From contig NZ_BAYA01000054.1 in NCBI RefSeq assembly GCF_000685015.1, forward strand, positions 1 to 34,648: 34,648 bases of DNA. The letters are read 5' to 3'. The notes under the pieces were generated by a model. It worked only from the letters and a program-made list of their open reading frames with translations. It was not told the origin of the DNA and did not search any database. The stretch is from Paraburkholderia bannensis NBRC 103871 (GTDB taxonomy: Bacteria; Pseudomonadota; Gammaproteobacteria; Burkholderiales; Burkholderiaceae). Positions 23,682 to 31,351 of the stretch are shown piece by piece (position 1 is the first letter of the stretch; each line of letters begins with the position of its first letter). Both the position numbers and the translations under genes were made by a program.

Positions 23682-24893
23682 ATGAACGATTTTTCTTCGC
23701 GTGACGCACGGGCGCGCGTGAACGGCGGTGTTCGGGGCGGCGCCACGAAGACTCATTATCGCGGGGCGTGGCGCACGCTGCTCGCGCGCGGCCTGACCAG
23801 CTTGGCGGCGCTGTGCGTCGGGGCATGGTGCGCAGGCGCTGCGGCGGCGGATATGACAGCGGCGTCGGGCGCACATGCTAGCTCCGTCGCGGCGCAGGCC
23901 GCTTCTGGTGCTTCTTCGGCTGCTGCGTTGAAGCCATCGATAGCGTCCGAAGCATCGGGCGCACCGGCTGCCTCGGCTCCGAAGTCCGCATCGTCGGCGC
24001 AAGCGGCATCGACGGCATCGGCGGCATCGTCAGTCCCGGCTTCCGCGCCCATCGCCGCCTCCGGCCCCGCGCCGCTCATGCTGCCTGAGCATCCCAAGCT
24101 CACGCCCCAACAGGCCGCCGACGAAACCCGCCGCGCGCTCGCCATGCGCGAGACCTTCGCGCGCAGCGTGACGCGCCGCCTGCGCGTGCCCCTCGCCGAC
24201 CAGCGCGCCTACGGCCAGCGCCTGCAAGCCGCGCTCGACGCCAAAGACCTCGGCGCGCTGGCGGGCGAATACGTCATCCTCGTGGATCGCAGCGCAAACG
24301 TGCAGGCGCTTTTCGTCTATTTCCGCGCAATGCCGGGCGAGACGTGGCAGATGATCGGCGCTTCTCCGGTCGCGACGGGGCGGCCCGGCGAATTCGATCA
24401 TTTCCTCACGCCGCTGGGCGTGTTCCAGCACACGCCGTCGAACATGGATTTCCGCGCGGAAGGCACCATGAACGAGAACAACATTCGCGGCTACGGCAAG
24501 CGCGATATGCGCATCTACGATTTCGGCTGGGTCGATGGCGAGCGCGGCTGGGGCAAGGGCGGCGTGTCGCCGATGCGCTTCCAGATGCACGCGACCGATC
24601 CCGACCGGCTGGAGCCGCTGCTCGGCATTCGCCACTCGAAGGGCTGTGTGCGCATTCCTGCCTCGCTGAACATGTTCATCGACCATAACGGCATCATCGA
24701 CGCCGAATATCAGGCGCTCGTCGATTCGGGCAGGTCGCTTTGGGTGCTGCACTCGAACCGTGAAATCTCGCCGTATGCAGGGCGCTTTGTCGTCGTGATC
24801 GATTCGGCGCGCAAGACGCGACCCGCCTGGGCGCCCGCGCCGGGCAGCCAGGCGCGCGCGAAACTGCCCAAGGGCGGCGACACGGCCGATTGA
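23682..24893 (+). CDS. L,D-transpeptidase (YkuD family), exported
   Basis: A protein of 403 aa. Residues 30-57 form a membrane/signal segment (S-L-A-A-L-C-V-G-A-W-C-A-G-A-A-A-A). Residues 58-130 are an Ala/Ser-rich low-complexity linker. The YkuD domain lies at about 195-345 with the catalytic signature H318-S-K-G-C322-V-R (family H-x-x-x-G-C-x-R) and H303 upstream. Such enzymes make 3-3 peptidoglycan cross-links or attach lipoproteins, using a cysteine nucleophile in the periplasm. The start at 23682 is an ATG; a TTG two codons earlier is less likely. It is divergent from nadE and converges on the broken EamA gene. Confidence 0.9.
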   Translation: MNDFSSRDARARVNGGVRGGATKTHYRGAWRTLLARGLTSLAALCVGAWCAGAAAADMTAASGAHASSVAAQAASGASSAAALKPSIASEASGAPAASAPKSASSAQAASTASAASSVPASAPIAASGPAPLMLPEHPKLTPQQAADETRRALAMRETFARSVTRRLRVPLADQRAYGQRLQAALDAKDLGALAGEYVILVDRSANVQALFVYFRAMPGETWQMIGASPVATGRPGEFDHFLTPLGVFQHTPSNMDFRAEGTMNENNIRGYGKRDMRIYDFGWVDGERGWGKGGVSPMRFQMHATDPDRLEPLLGIRHSKGCVRIPASLNMFIDHNGIIDAEYQALVDSGRSLWVLHSNREISPYAGRFVVVIDSARKTRPAWAPAPGSQARAKLPKGGDTAD

Positions 24894-24900
24894 CGGAGCA

Positions 24901-24939
24901 CGCGCGGCGCGGGCTGCGCTGACTTAGCCGCGCCGCGCG
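24901..24939. terminator. GC-rich hairpin between the L,D-transpeptidase and EamA genes
   Basis: A perfect 12-bp stem (CGCGCGGCGCGG, 24901-24912, with 24928-24939) encloses a 15-base loop. It starts 8 bases after the L,D-transpeptidase stop, and its right arm encodes the end of the converging EamA reading frame. No T tract is present, so termination efficiency is uncertain. Confidence 0.55.
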
Positions 24940-25805
24940 ATCAGCACGCCCGCGAGCGCCACGCCGAAGCCCGCAAGCTGGATCGGCGTGAGCGTCTCGC
25001 CGAACAGCAGCCAGCTTTCCAGCGCGGCAAGCGGCGGCGCGAGGAACAGCAGCGCCGTGGCGCGGGCCGCATCGCCGTGACGCACCATCCAGACGAGCAG
25101 CGTCACGCCCGCGCCCGAGAGCATCGCGATCCCCCACGCGAGCGAAACCCACAAAGTCGTCTACGCGATCCAGCGATGTTCGCCGAGCGCCAGCGCGAGC
25201 AGCGCGGCGACGATAGCCGCGCCCGCGTTCTGCACGGCGCTCGCGCTGCGGATATCGGCTTGCGCAAGCGAGGTCTTCTGGTAGAGCGTGCCCGCGGTGA
25301 TGGCGCCGATCGACAGCACCGAGACGATCACGACGAGCAGCGGACTCGCGTGCGCGCCGCTGGCGAACGACGTGCCCGCGGAGGCGTGCAGCTTCGGCGT
25401 CAGCACGAGGACAACGCCCGTGAGCCCCAGCGCCATGCCTTGCCAGCGCCGCGTCGAAATCTTCTCGCCGAACATCGGTGCGGCTAGCGCGGCGGTCAAC
25501 AGCGGTTGCAACGCGCCCAGCAGCGCCATGACGCCGGCACTCAATCCCTGCGCCACAGCCCAGTAACCCGCGCCCAGATACACGCCTTGCAGCAGCGCGC
25601 CCGCGAAAAGGTGCTTGCCGATTTCGCGTGGGCGCGGCCACGGCGCGCGCATCGCCAGCGCCACGCAGGCGAACAGCAGCGCCGTGCCGCCGAAACGCGC
25701 GAGCAAGAACAGATTGGGGTCGGCGTAGGGCGCGATGGCGCGGGCAACGACAAAACCGGTCGACCACAAAACGACGAACAAAGCAGGCGTGAGCGCAGCG
25801 AACAT
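24924..25805 (-). pseudogene. EamA/DMT-family transporter gene interrupted by one in-frame amber codon
   Basis: Read from 25805 the frame encodes M-F-A-A-L-T-P-A-L-F-V-V-L-W-S-T-G-F and a run of membrane helices typical of ten-helix EamA drug/metabolite transporters. Codon 215 is TAG (25161-25163), after G-E-H-R-W-I-A. The same frame continues without shift as T-T-L-W-V-S-L-A-W-G through the last helices (A-L-E-S-W-L-L-F-G-E-T-L-T-P-I-Q-L-A-G-F) to TAA at 24924. The total of 293 codon positions is the normal family length, so the simplest explanation is a single base change, for example CAG to TAG. A sequencing error or amber suppression would restore the protein. The truncated 214-residue product would lack roughly the last three helices. 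Confidence 0.85.
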
Positions 25806-26008
25806 GGGTTGCGGGTGCTAGCGACGGATCGAAAGGGCCGGAGTATCGCCCGCATGCACGGTGGCGGTCTTGTTCAGGACTGCACTCGGCGCTCAATCGC
25901 AACTAACAGCCAAGTGCGTCTGGCGCCCGCGAATGGGGAGGGCGTAGGCGGCAAGCGCTTCGGCCACACTGGGTTGAGCAGGTCTGGCATTGCGGCCAGC
26001 CGTGGCGT

Positions 26009-26040
26009 GATCAACCGATCAACCAATCAACCGATCAACG
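26009..26040. repeat. Four tandem 8-bp repeats spanning a stop codon
   Basis: The unit GATCAACC occurs at 26009, 26017, 26025 (first base A) and 26033 (last base G). The array contains the stop codon (26027-26029) and last codons of the UbiB-like gene on the minus strand. Since 8 is not a multiple of 3, copy-number changes upstream of the stop would alter the C-terminal residues. Confidence 0.85.
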
Positions 26041-27598
26041 TCGCGGCCACGCCGATCAGCGTCCCGCTCAACGCGCAGGCGATGAGCAGCGTACGCGTGC
26101 GCCGATGCTCGCGCCGCAGCGCTTCGAGCAGCGCCGACGTCGTCTGCGCATGCGCGCCAGGCTGACCGTGCGCCGCGCCCGCGTGATGGTGCATGAAGTG
26201 ATAGACGAGCTGCGGCACGCGCGGCGCGATCTGCGCGAGATGCGGCAACTCCTGCGAGAGCCGCTTGATCCAGCCGTGATGGCCGAGATCCCGCTTCGCG
26301 ATATCGCCGAGCGTCGTCTTCGCGATTCCCCATGCGTCCACATCGGGATGCATCGTGCGCGCGAGCGCTTCCGCCTGGCCAAACGTGCGTTGCGCGGCAG
26401 CCAGCCTGGGCGACACCGCGCCGCCGAACGGCTGCACTGCATGCAACAGATGGTGGAACAGAGCGCCAGCGCTTCGGTCGCTGGCATCGTCGGCGAAATG
26501 GGCTTCGCTGCGGGTGCGCAATTCGGCCTCGATCTGCTCGGGGCGCGCATGCGCGGGCACGTGTCCGGCTGCGTGGTGCAGGTTGGCGAGACGCCCGTAG
26601 TCCTGCTCGAACAGCGCCGTCGCGCCGTGCACGAAGAATTCGCGCTCCGGTGAGGACAGCGACGTCATCAGCGCCGCGCTCGCGAACACGAGACGTCCGC
26701 GCGTGTTCGGCTCGATGCTCACCGCGACGCGGCGAGCGTCGAATGCCGCGTGAAAGAAACCATGTTCGAAGGCCTGCTGCGTCACGACTTCGATGACATG
26801 CGCGGCCACGCGCGTCACGTTGATGTGATGCATCGTGAGTCCGGCGACGTCGGTTGCGCGCAGCGTATCGACGTGCTCGACCGTGAGCGTGTGCGGCGTG
26901 CAGAAGTCCCAGATCACATCGGGCACCAGCACGCGGTCGTCGTCGGCCAGGTGATGGCCGCTCTGGCTCAGGTTGGCCGCCTGCGCGCGCAGGTCGAAGC
27001 GGCGTTGCAGATCGTCGCGCAGCGTCTGGGCGAGCGTGCGCAGGTGCAGCTTGCGCGCCCCGCCCGAAAGGCGTTCGAGCCAGCGCGCAACCGTGCAGAG
27101 CAGCGCGGCTTCGTCATCGACTTCCTGGGCCTGCTTCGCGCGCAGCACGCGCACCGTCACCATCTGGTGGCCGTTGGCCGGCAACTGCAAGCGCGCGATG
27201 TGCGTCTGTTCGCACCAGCCGTTCTGGCAGGGCACGGGGTCGATCCACGAAAACATCGCCTGCACCGGCTTGCCGAGCGCGCTCTGCAACGCCGCGTTCA
27301 ACTGCTCGGGCGTGAGCGGCTCCTCGTAGTGCTCGATCGCGTCGATGGCGTCGTGCAGCGTGGAGGCGGCCAGTTCGGGATGCGTCGCGACGGATTGCGC
27401 GAAGGCGCTCGCGAGCGGCGCGAGACGCGGCAGCGCGCTCGACAGATGGGTGGCGAGGCGCTCGTTTTCGCGCATGCGCGCGGCAAGCAAGACGATCCAG
27501 TGCAGCTTGTGGTGCTCGGGTGCGGCAAGCCAGATCAGCCGGATGCCATAGCGCAGCGCACAGAACAAAAGACGCAGTTGGCGAAGTTTGGAACGCAT
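26027..27598 (-). CDS. UbiB/ABC1-like protein lacking kinase catalytic residues (putative pseudokinase)
   Basis: A protein of 523 aa that follows UbiB along most of its length: an N-terminal L-R-Y-G-I-R, a L-R-A-Q-A-A-N block (family L-R-x-x-A-N-A) at 203-209, P-D-V-I-W-D-F-C (226-233, family P-x-V-x-x-D-Y-C), V-E-H-V-D (family M-E-R-I-x-G), F-F-H-A at 281-284, L-H-H-A-A-G-H-V-P, and a C-terminal hydrophobic helix. The residues for ATP binding and catalysis are missing. The K-x-G-Q motif reads A-F-A-Q (65-68), the V-I-K-V lysine is V-R-V (149-151), H-A-D-x-H-P-G-N reads H-A-A-F-D-A-R-R (283-290), and the D-C-G metal site is absent. UbiB family members act in ubiquinone synthesis; a non-catalytic paralogue is inferred. 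The start at 27598 is chosen by UbiB-like alignment. Confidence 0.7.
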   Translation of the reverse strand: MRSKLRQLRLLFCALRYGIRLIWLAAPEHHKLHWIVLLAARMRENERLATHLSSALPRLAPLASAFAQSVATHPELAASTLHDAIDAIEHYEEPLTPEQLNAALQSALGKPVQAMFSWIDPVPCQNGWCEQTHIARLQLPANGHQMVTVRVLRAKQAQEVDDEAALLCTVARWLERLSGGARKLHLRTLAQTLRDDLQRRFDLRAQAANLSQSGHHLADDDRVLVPDVIWDFCTPHTLTVEHVDTLRATDVAGLTMHHINVTRVAAHVIEVVTQQAFEHGFFHAAFDARRVAVSIEPNTRGRLVFASAALMTSLSSPEREFFVHGATALFEQDYGRLANLHHAAGHVPAHARPEQIEAELRTRSEAHFADDASDRSAGALFHHLLHAVQPFGGAVSPRLAAAQRTFGQAEALARTMHPDVDAWGIAKTTLGDIAKRDLGHHGWIKRLSQELPHLAQIAPRVPQLVYHFMHHHAGAAHGQPGAHAQTTSALLEALRREHRRTRTLLIACALSGTLIGVAATLIG

Positions 27599-27850
27599 GG
27601 ATTCGGCGGTTGCGATAGTCGCAATAACGATGTCGCGCCAGCGACAAAACGGTTGGCCATTCGTGCTCAGGACGACCAGCACGAGATTAGCAGGGATGAT
27701 CGCGCGATGGCAGGCAGGCTTCTACGAGTCCGCGCGCCGCCGCCCGCACCACGCATGCGCGATGAATGCCCGGCCCTCGACGCGGCGTCGGAGTGCGCGT
27801 AATACAATACGGCGGCCTTTCCGATTCCAGGCGCGCCACGCGCCCTCCAG

Positions 27851-28606
27851 ATGCTCGCAGAACAACGTCACCAATACATCCTTTCGCAAGTGAACCGCAC
27901 TGGCGCGCTCTCGGTGGCAGACCTCGTGCGCGAACTGCGGGTCTCGCGCGAAACGATCCGCCGCGACCTCAACACGCTGGCGGGGCGCGGCCTGCTGGTC
28001 ACGACCCACGGCGGTGCGCTGTCGAGCGATCGCCGCGAGCCGGATCTCGACGTGCGCGACACGGCCAACGCCAGCGCCAAACGCGCGATCGGCGAACGCG
28101 CAGCAGAGTTCGTGCCTGACGGCGCGTCCGTCATCATCGATTCGGGCAGCACGACCCACGCGCTCGCGCGTGCGCTGATGGATCGGCACCGCCTGACGGT
28201 CTATACGAACGACTGGCGCATCGCCTTGTTGATGGGCCGTCGCAATGAGAATCGCGTGACGCTGCTGGGTGGCGAGCTGTCCGATCACGAGGAAGCGACC
28301 TTCGGTCTCGACACCGTGCAGCAGCTTTCGCAATATCACGCCGATTACGCCTTCGTCGGCGCGGGCGGCATTACCGCCGACGGCTGGCTGACCGACTACT
28401 CGCGCATGGTCGCCGAGGTGCGCAGCCGCATGCTGACGGCCGCCGCGTGCGCGATCGTCGTCGCCGACCATTCGAAGTTTGGCCGCATGACGCCCGTGCG
28501 CATCAATGGTTTCGAGCGCGCGCGCTACGTCATCACCGAACTCGCGCCCGAAAAGAGCGTTGCGCGCGCCATCGAGTCGCGCGGCCCTGAACTCGTCGTC
28601 GCCTGA
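27851..28606 (+). CDS. DeoR-family transcriptional regulator
   Basis: A protein of 251 aa. The N-terminal DeoR helix-turn-helix reads L-A-E-Q-R-H-Q-Y-I-L-S-Q-V, then L-V-R-E-L-R-V-S-R-E-T-I-R-R-D-L-N-T-L. The sugar-phosphate-isomerase-like effector domain carries I-I-D-S-G-S-T-T-H-A-L-A-R-A-L, T-N-D-W-R-I-A, L-L-G-G-E-L and A-F-V-G-A-G-G-I, and ends V-V-A-D-H-S-K-F-G-R. A phosphorylated small effector is usual in this family. It lies 470 bases upstream of phnS in the same direction and probably controls the phosphonate operon. Its own -10 may be TACAAT (27803-27808); no good -35 was found. Confidence 0.92.
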   Translation: MLAEQRHQYILSQVNRTGALSVADLVRELRVSRETIRRDLNTLAGRGLLVTTHGGALSSDRREPDLDVRDTANASAKRAIGERAAEFVPDGASVIIDSGSTTHALARALMDRHRLTVYTNDWRIALLMGRRNENRVTLLGGELSDHEEATFGLDTVQQLSQYHADYAFVGAGGITADGWLTDYSRMVAEVRSRMLTAAACAIVVADHSKFGRMTPVRINGFERARYVITELAPEKSVARAIESRGPELVVA

Positions 28607-28615
28607 TTCGACGCG

Positions 28616-28647
28616 GATTCCCCACTGACGCTCCACTGATTCCCCAC
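28616..28647. repeat. Direct repeat downstream of the DeoR gene
   Basis: GATTCCCCAC occurs twice, at 28616-28625 and 28638-28647, with a related CTCCACTGA between. It lies just after the DeoR gene stop. No function is apparent. Confidence 0.5.
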
Positions 28648-28747
28648 ATCGGCACTCGACGCGCGGCACGGCTGCGCGTTCCGGCTTCCTGTCTTCTTCC
28701 CCTTCAGCCCTGATTTGACGCGCGCACGAGGATGTCCGCCCGCGCGG

Positions 28748-28851
28748 TTTGCCACATTTTGTGAGTTGCTTATTTTTGGCAAATTGTGGAATTTTTTGAC
28801 AAACGCCACAATCGTCACGGCGATGTCACGGAAATCTGTGATTCTTGCCAC
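28748..28851. promoter_or_regulatory. AT-rich promoter island with repeated GCCACA boxes upstream of phnS
   Basis: An AT-rich island in GC-rich DNA. TTGCCA (28749-28754), a 16-base spacer and TATTTT (28771-28776) form a weak sigma-70 candidate. Box sequences recur: TTGCCACA (28749-28756), the inverse GGCAAATTGTGG (28779-28790), GCCACAATC near 28806, and TTGCCAC (28845-28851). Repeated half-sites in both orientations suggest a regulator array, the DeoR-family protein encoded upstream being the first candidate. Confidence 0.45.
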
Positions 28852-28931
28852 GCTCGTACGGACGGGGCTGGCGCGCGACAAGGGCATGCCCACGCGCACC
28901 ACGCATCCGGGCGGTTTTAGGGTGGCAACGG

Positions 28932-28956
28932 CGGATTGCAGACAATCTGCAATCCG
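28932..28956. promoter_or_regulatory. Perfect 11-bp-arm dyad upstream of phnS
   Basis: Arms CGGATTGCAGA (28932-28942) and TCTGCAATCCG (28946-28956) pair perfectly around CAA. It lies about 125 bases before phnS and nearly 180 bases after the GCCACA box island. It could be an operator for the GntR- or DeoR-family regulator of this locus, or form a leader hairpin in the phnS transcript. Confidence 0.6.
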
Positions 28957-29079
28957 TGCGCCAGACCGGGGCCGCAGCGGACGGGCAAAGGCAGGCGGCG
29001 CAGTCCGCCGACGTTCGACGATTCACCAAACACGCATCGGGTAGCCCCGAGCAACTGGTTTTTGCCTTCGGAGAGTGAC

Positions 29080-30165
29080 ATGAACCACCGGAATTCCCAT
29101 CGCGCGGGTTTCGCACGCAAAGCGCTGCCGATGATGATCGCCGCCACGCTGCTGCAATGCGCCGCGATGAGCGCCCATGCCGCCAGCGCCGTCGTGCTGT
29201 ACACGGCTGACGGCCTCGAAAATCTCTACCGCGACGTCCTGCCGGCCTTCGAGAAGAAGGAAGGCGTGAAGGTCAATATCGTGACCGCCGGTAGTGGCGA
29301 AGTTGTGAACCGCGCCAACGTCGAAAAGGATGCGCCCAAGGCTGACGTGATCATCACGCTGCCGCCGTTCATCCAGCAGGCCCAGCAAAGCGGCCTGCTG
29401 CAGCCGTACCAGAGCGTGAACTACAAGAACGTTCCGGCGATCGCCAAGGCGACCGACGGTTCGTGGGCCACGTTCGTGAACAACTACTTCTCGTTCGCGA
29501 TCAACCCGGAAGTCGTGAAGAACCAGCCGAAGACGTTTGCAGACCTGCTGCATCCGGACTACTCGGGCAAGATCGCCTACTCGAACCCGGCTACGGCGGG
29601 CGACGGCATGGCCGTGATCATCCTCACGACCTCGCTGATGGGCGAAGACAAGGCGTTCGATTACCTCAAGAAGCTTGAGCAAAGCGCCAAGTTCCACACC
29701 AAGGGCACGGGTTATCTCGACGTGCTGCTCTCGCGTAACGAAATCTCGGTGGCCAACGGCGACCTGCAGATGGATCTCGACGACGCAGCCAACGGCGGCC
29801 TCTCGCTCAAGCCGATCTTCCTCGCCGCCGACGCTGGCGGTCATCCCACGACGTTCCAGCTGCCGTACGCCATCGGCCTGATCAAGGGCGGCCCGAACCA
29901 GGACGAAGGCAAGAAGCTGATCGACTACCTGATGTCGACGGACGTGCAGTCGAAGGTGCCGGACATCTTCGGCATCCCGGGCCGCACCGACGTGGCGCTC
30001 ACGGGCAAGAACGGCGCAGCGGTCAAGCAGGCGATCGAAGGCGTGAAGCTGATTCCGGTGGACTGGAACCAGGTCATGGCGAAGAAGGCTGACTGGACGA
30101 CGCGCTGGAAGAACGACGTGATCGGCTCGTCGGGCAAGCAGCTCGAAGTCGTCAAGCCGAAGTAA
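29080..30165 (+). CDS. phnS: 2-aminoethylphosphonate ABC transporter substrate-binding protein
   Basis: The periplasmic binding protein of 361 aa for 2-aminoethylphosphonate import. The signal peptide (A-L-P-M-M-I-A-A-T-L-L-Q-C-A-A-M-S-A-H-A) is followed by V-V-L-Y-T-A-D-G-L-E-N-L-Y-R-D, typical of iron/phosphonate type binding proteins. Further blocks are V-T-A-G-S-G-E-V-V-N-R, A-D-V-I-I-T-L-P-P-F-I and G-K-I-A-Y-S-N-P-A-T-A-G-D-G-M. The start at 29080 has GGAGAG 6 bases upstream. It is followed by ATPase and two permease genes in the order phnS-T-U-V. A strong hairpin follows the stop and may protect the phnS mRNA. The assignment rests on family memory and gene order. Confidence 0.9.
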   Translation: MNHRNSHRAGFARKALPMMIAATLLQCAAMSAHAASAVVLYTADGLENLYRDVLPAFEKKEGVKVNIVTAGSGEVVNRANVEKDAPKADVIITLPPFIQQAQQSGLLQPYQSVNYKNVPAIAKATDGSWATFVNNYFSFAINPEVVKNQPKTFADLLHPDYSGKIAYSNPATAGDGMAVIILTTSLMGEDKAFDYLKKLEQSAKFHTKGTGYLDVLLSRNEISVANGDLQMDLDDAANGGLSLKPIFLAADAGGHPTTFQLPYAIGLIKGGPNQDEGKKLIDYLMSTDVQSKVPDIFGIPGRTDVALTGKNGAAVKQAIEGVKLIPVDWNQVMAKKADWTTRWKNDVIGSSGKQLEVVKPK

Positions 30166-30174
30166 GGCGCAGGA

Positions 30175-30196
30175 GGGCAGTCCCGCGGGACTGCCC
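30175..30196 (+). terminator. Intercistronic hairpin between phnS and phnT
   Basis: A perfect 22-base palindrome (GGGCAGTCCCG and its complement) begins 9 bases after the phnS stop. It would fold as a 9-bp stem with a CGCG loop. No T run follows, so partial termination or 3' protection of phnS mRNA is more likely than full termination. It would favour more binding protein than transporter. Confidence 0.65.
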
Positions 30197-30232
30197 AGTA
30201 CTACCCCGTATCACATGCAGGAGATGAACCCG

Positions 30233-31351
30233 GTGAATACCGCAAGCCTCGCGTCGGCCGATATGGCCCGCGCCCAGCCGGACGCGTCCGGCCTGACCGA
30301 TGCAACCGGCGCCCATGATGCTCATGGCGCGGCGGGCGTGCAGATCGACCGCCTGAGCGTGCGTTTCGGCACGCGCACGGTGCTCAATGACCTGTCGCTC
30401 ACGATCCGTCGCGGCGAGTTGCTGACCGTGCTCGGCCGCAGCGGTTGCGGCAAGACCACCTTGCTGCGTTTCATCGCCGGGTTCATCGAAGCCGATGGCC
30501 TTGCCGGCTCGCTGACCGTCGCCGGTCGCGACCTGACGCATGTGCCGCCGCATCAGCGCAATCTGGGCCTGTTGTTCCAGAGCTATGCGCTGTTCCCGCA
30601 TCTTTCTGTCTTCGAAAACGTCGCGTTTGGCCTCAAGGCGCGCCGCGTGCCGTCGCGCGACATCGCGCGGCGCGTGGCCGACGCGCTCAAGCTCGTGCAG
30701 CTTGGCGATCAGGGGCATGTGATGCCCGCGCAGCTTTCCGGCGGCATGCAGCAGCGCGTGGCGCTCGCGCGTGCGCTCGTGATCGAGCCGGATGTGCTGC
30801 TGCTCGACGAGCCGCTCTCGGCGCTTGACGCCAACCTGCGCGCGTCGGTGCGCTCCGAATTGAAGGCGCTGCATGAGCGCCTGCCCAATCTCACGATTGT
30901 CTGCGTGACGCACGACCAGGACGACGCGCTGGTGCTGTCCGACCGCACGCTGCTGATGCGCGATGGCCATATCGCCCAGCTCGGCACCCCGCAGGAACTC
31001 TACGACACGCCCAACGACGCCTACGTCGCGCGTTACCTGGGCGCGGCGAACCTGCTGCCGCCGGGCGTGGCGTTTCCTGTTGGCGACCCGCGCCACGACG
31101 TGCGCGACAAGCTCGCCTGCCTGCGTCCCGAGAGCCTGCGCATCGCGCCGCTCGGCGAAGGGCAGTTGCACGGCACGATCGAATCGGTCGAATGGTATGG
31201 CTCGGTGCTGTCCGTGCCGGTGCTGCTCGACGCGATGCCGAACGAACCGGTGCTCGTCACCATGCAGCGCGGCCACGGCATGACGCCGGAAAAAGGCATG
31301 CGCGTCTCCCTGCGCTACGAGGCTGACGATGTCGTCCTTATCAACCCCTGA
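30233..31351 (+). CDS. phnT: 2-aminoethylphosphonate ABC transporter ATP-binding protein
   Basis: The ATPase of the phosphonate importer, about 372 aa. The Walker A motif G-R-S-G-C-G-K-T-T lies near residue 70, Q-S-Y-A-L-F-P-H at the Q-loop, the signature L-S-G-G-M-Q-Q-R, Walker B L-L-L-L-D-E-P-L-S-A-L-D, and a switch histidine in V-T-H-D-Q. A C-terminal regulatory (TOBE-like) domain follows. Start choice: GTG at 30233 has AGGAG 9 bases upstream. ATG at 30215 or 30224 is in frame but poorly spaced from it, so 30215 remains an alternative. The N-terminal 35 residues before the ATPase core are Ala-rich and weakly conserved. It overlaps phnU by 23 bases. Confidence 0.92.
   Translation: MNTASLASADMARAQPDASGLTDATGAHDAHGAAGVQIDRLSVRFGTRTVLNDLSLTIRRGELLTVLGRSGCGKTTLLRFIAGFIEADGLAGSLTVAGRDLTHVPPHQRNLGLLFQSYALFPHLSVFENVAFGLKARRVPSRDIARRVADALKLVQLGDQGHVMPAQLSGGMQQRVALARALVIEPDVLLLDEPLSALDANLRASVRSELKALHERLPNLTIVCVTHDQDDALVLSDRTLLMRDGHIAQLGTPQELYDTPNDAYVARYLGAANLLPPGVAFPVGDPRHDVRDKLACLRPESLRIAPLGEGQLHGTIESVEWYGSVLSVPVLLDAMPNEPVLVTMQRGHGMTPEKGMRVSLRYEADDVVLINP

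Noticed and set aside
24924..25154. Short separate TTG-started gene at the end of the EamA region
   Set aside because: It is in the same frame as the upstream EamA part and is simply the C-terminal piece after the amber codon.
28796..28824. TTGACA as a -35 for phnS
   Set aside because: No acceptable -10 element lies 16-18 bases downstream.
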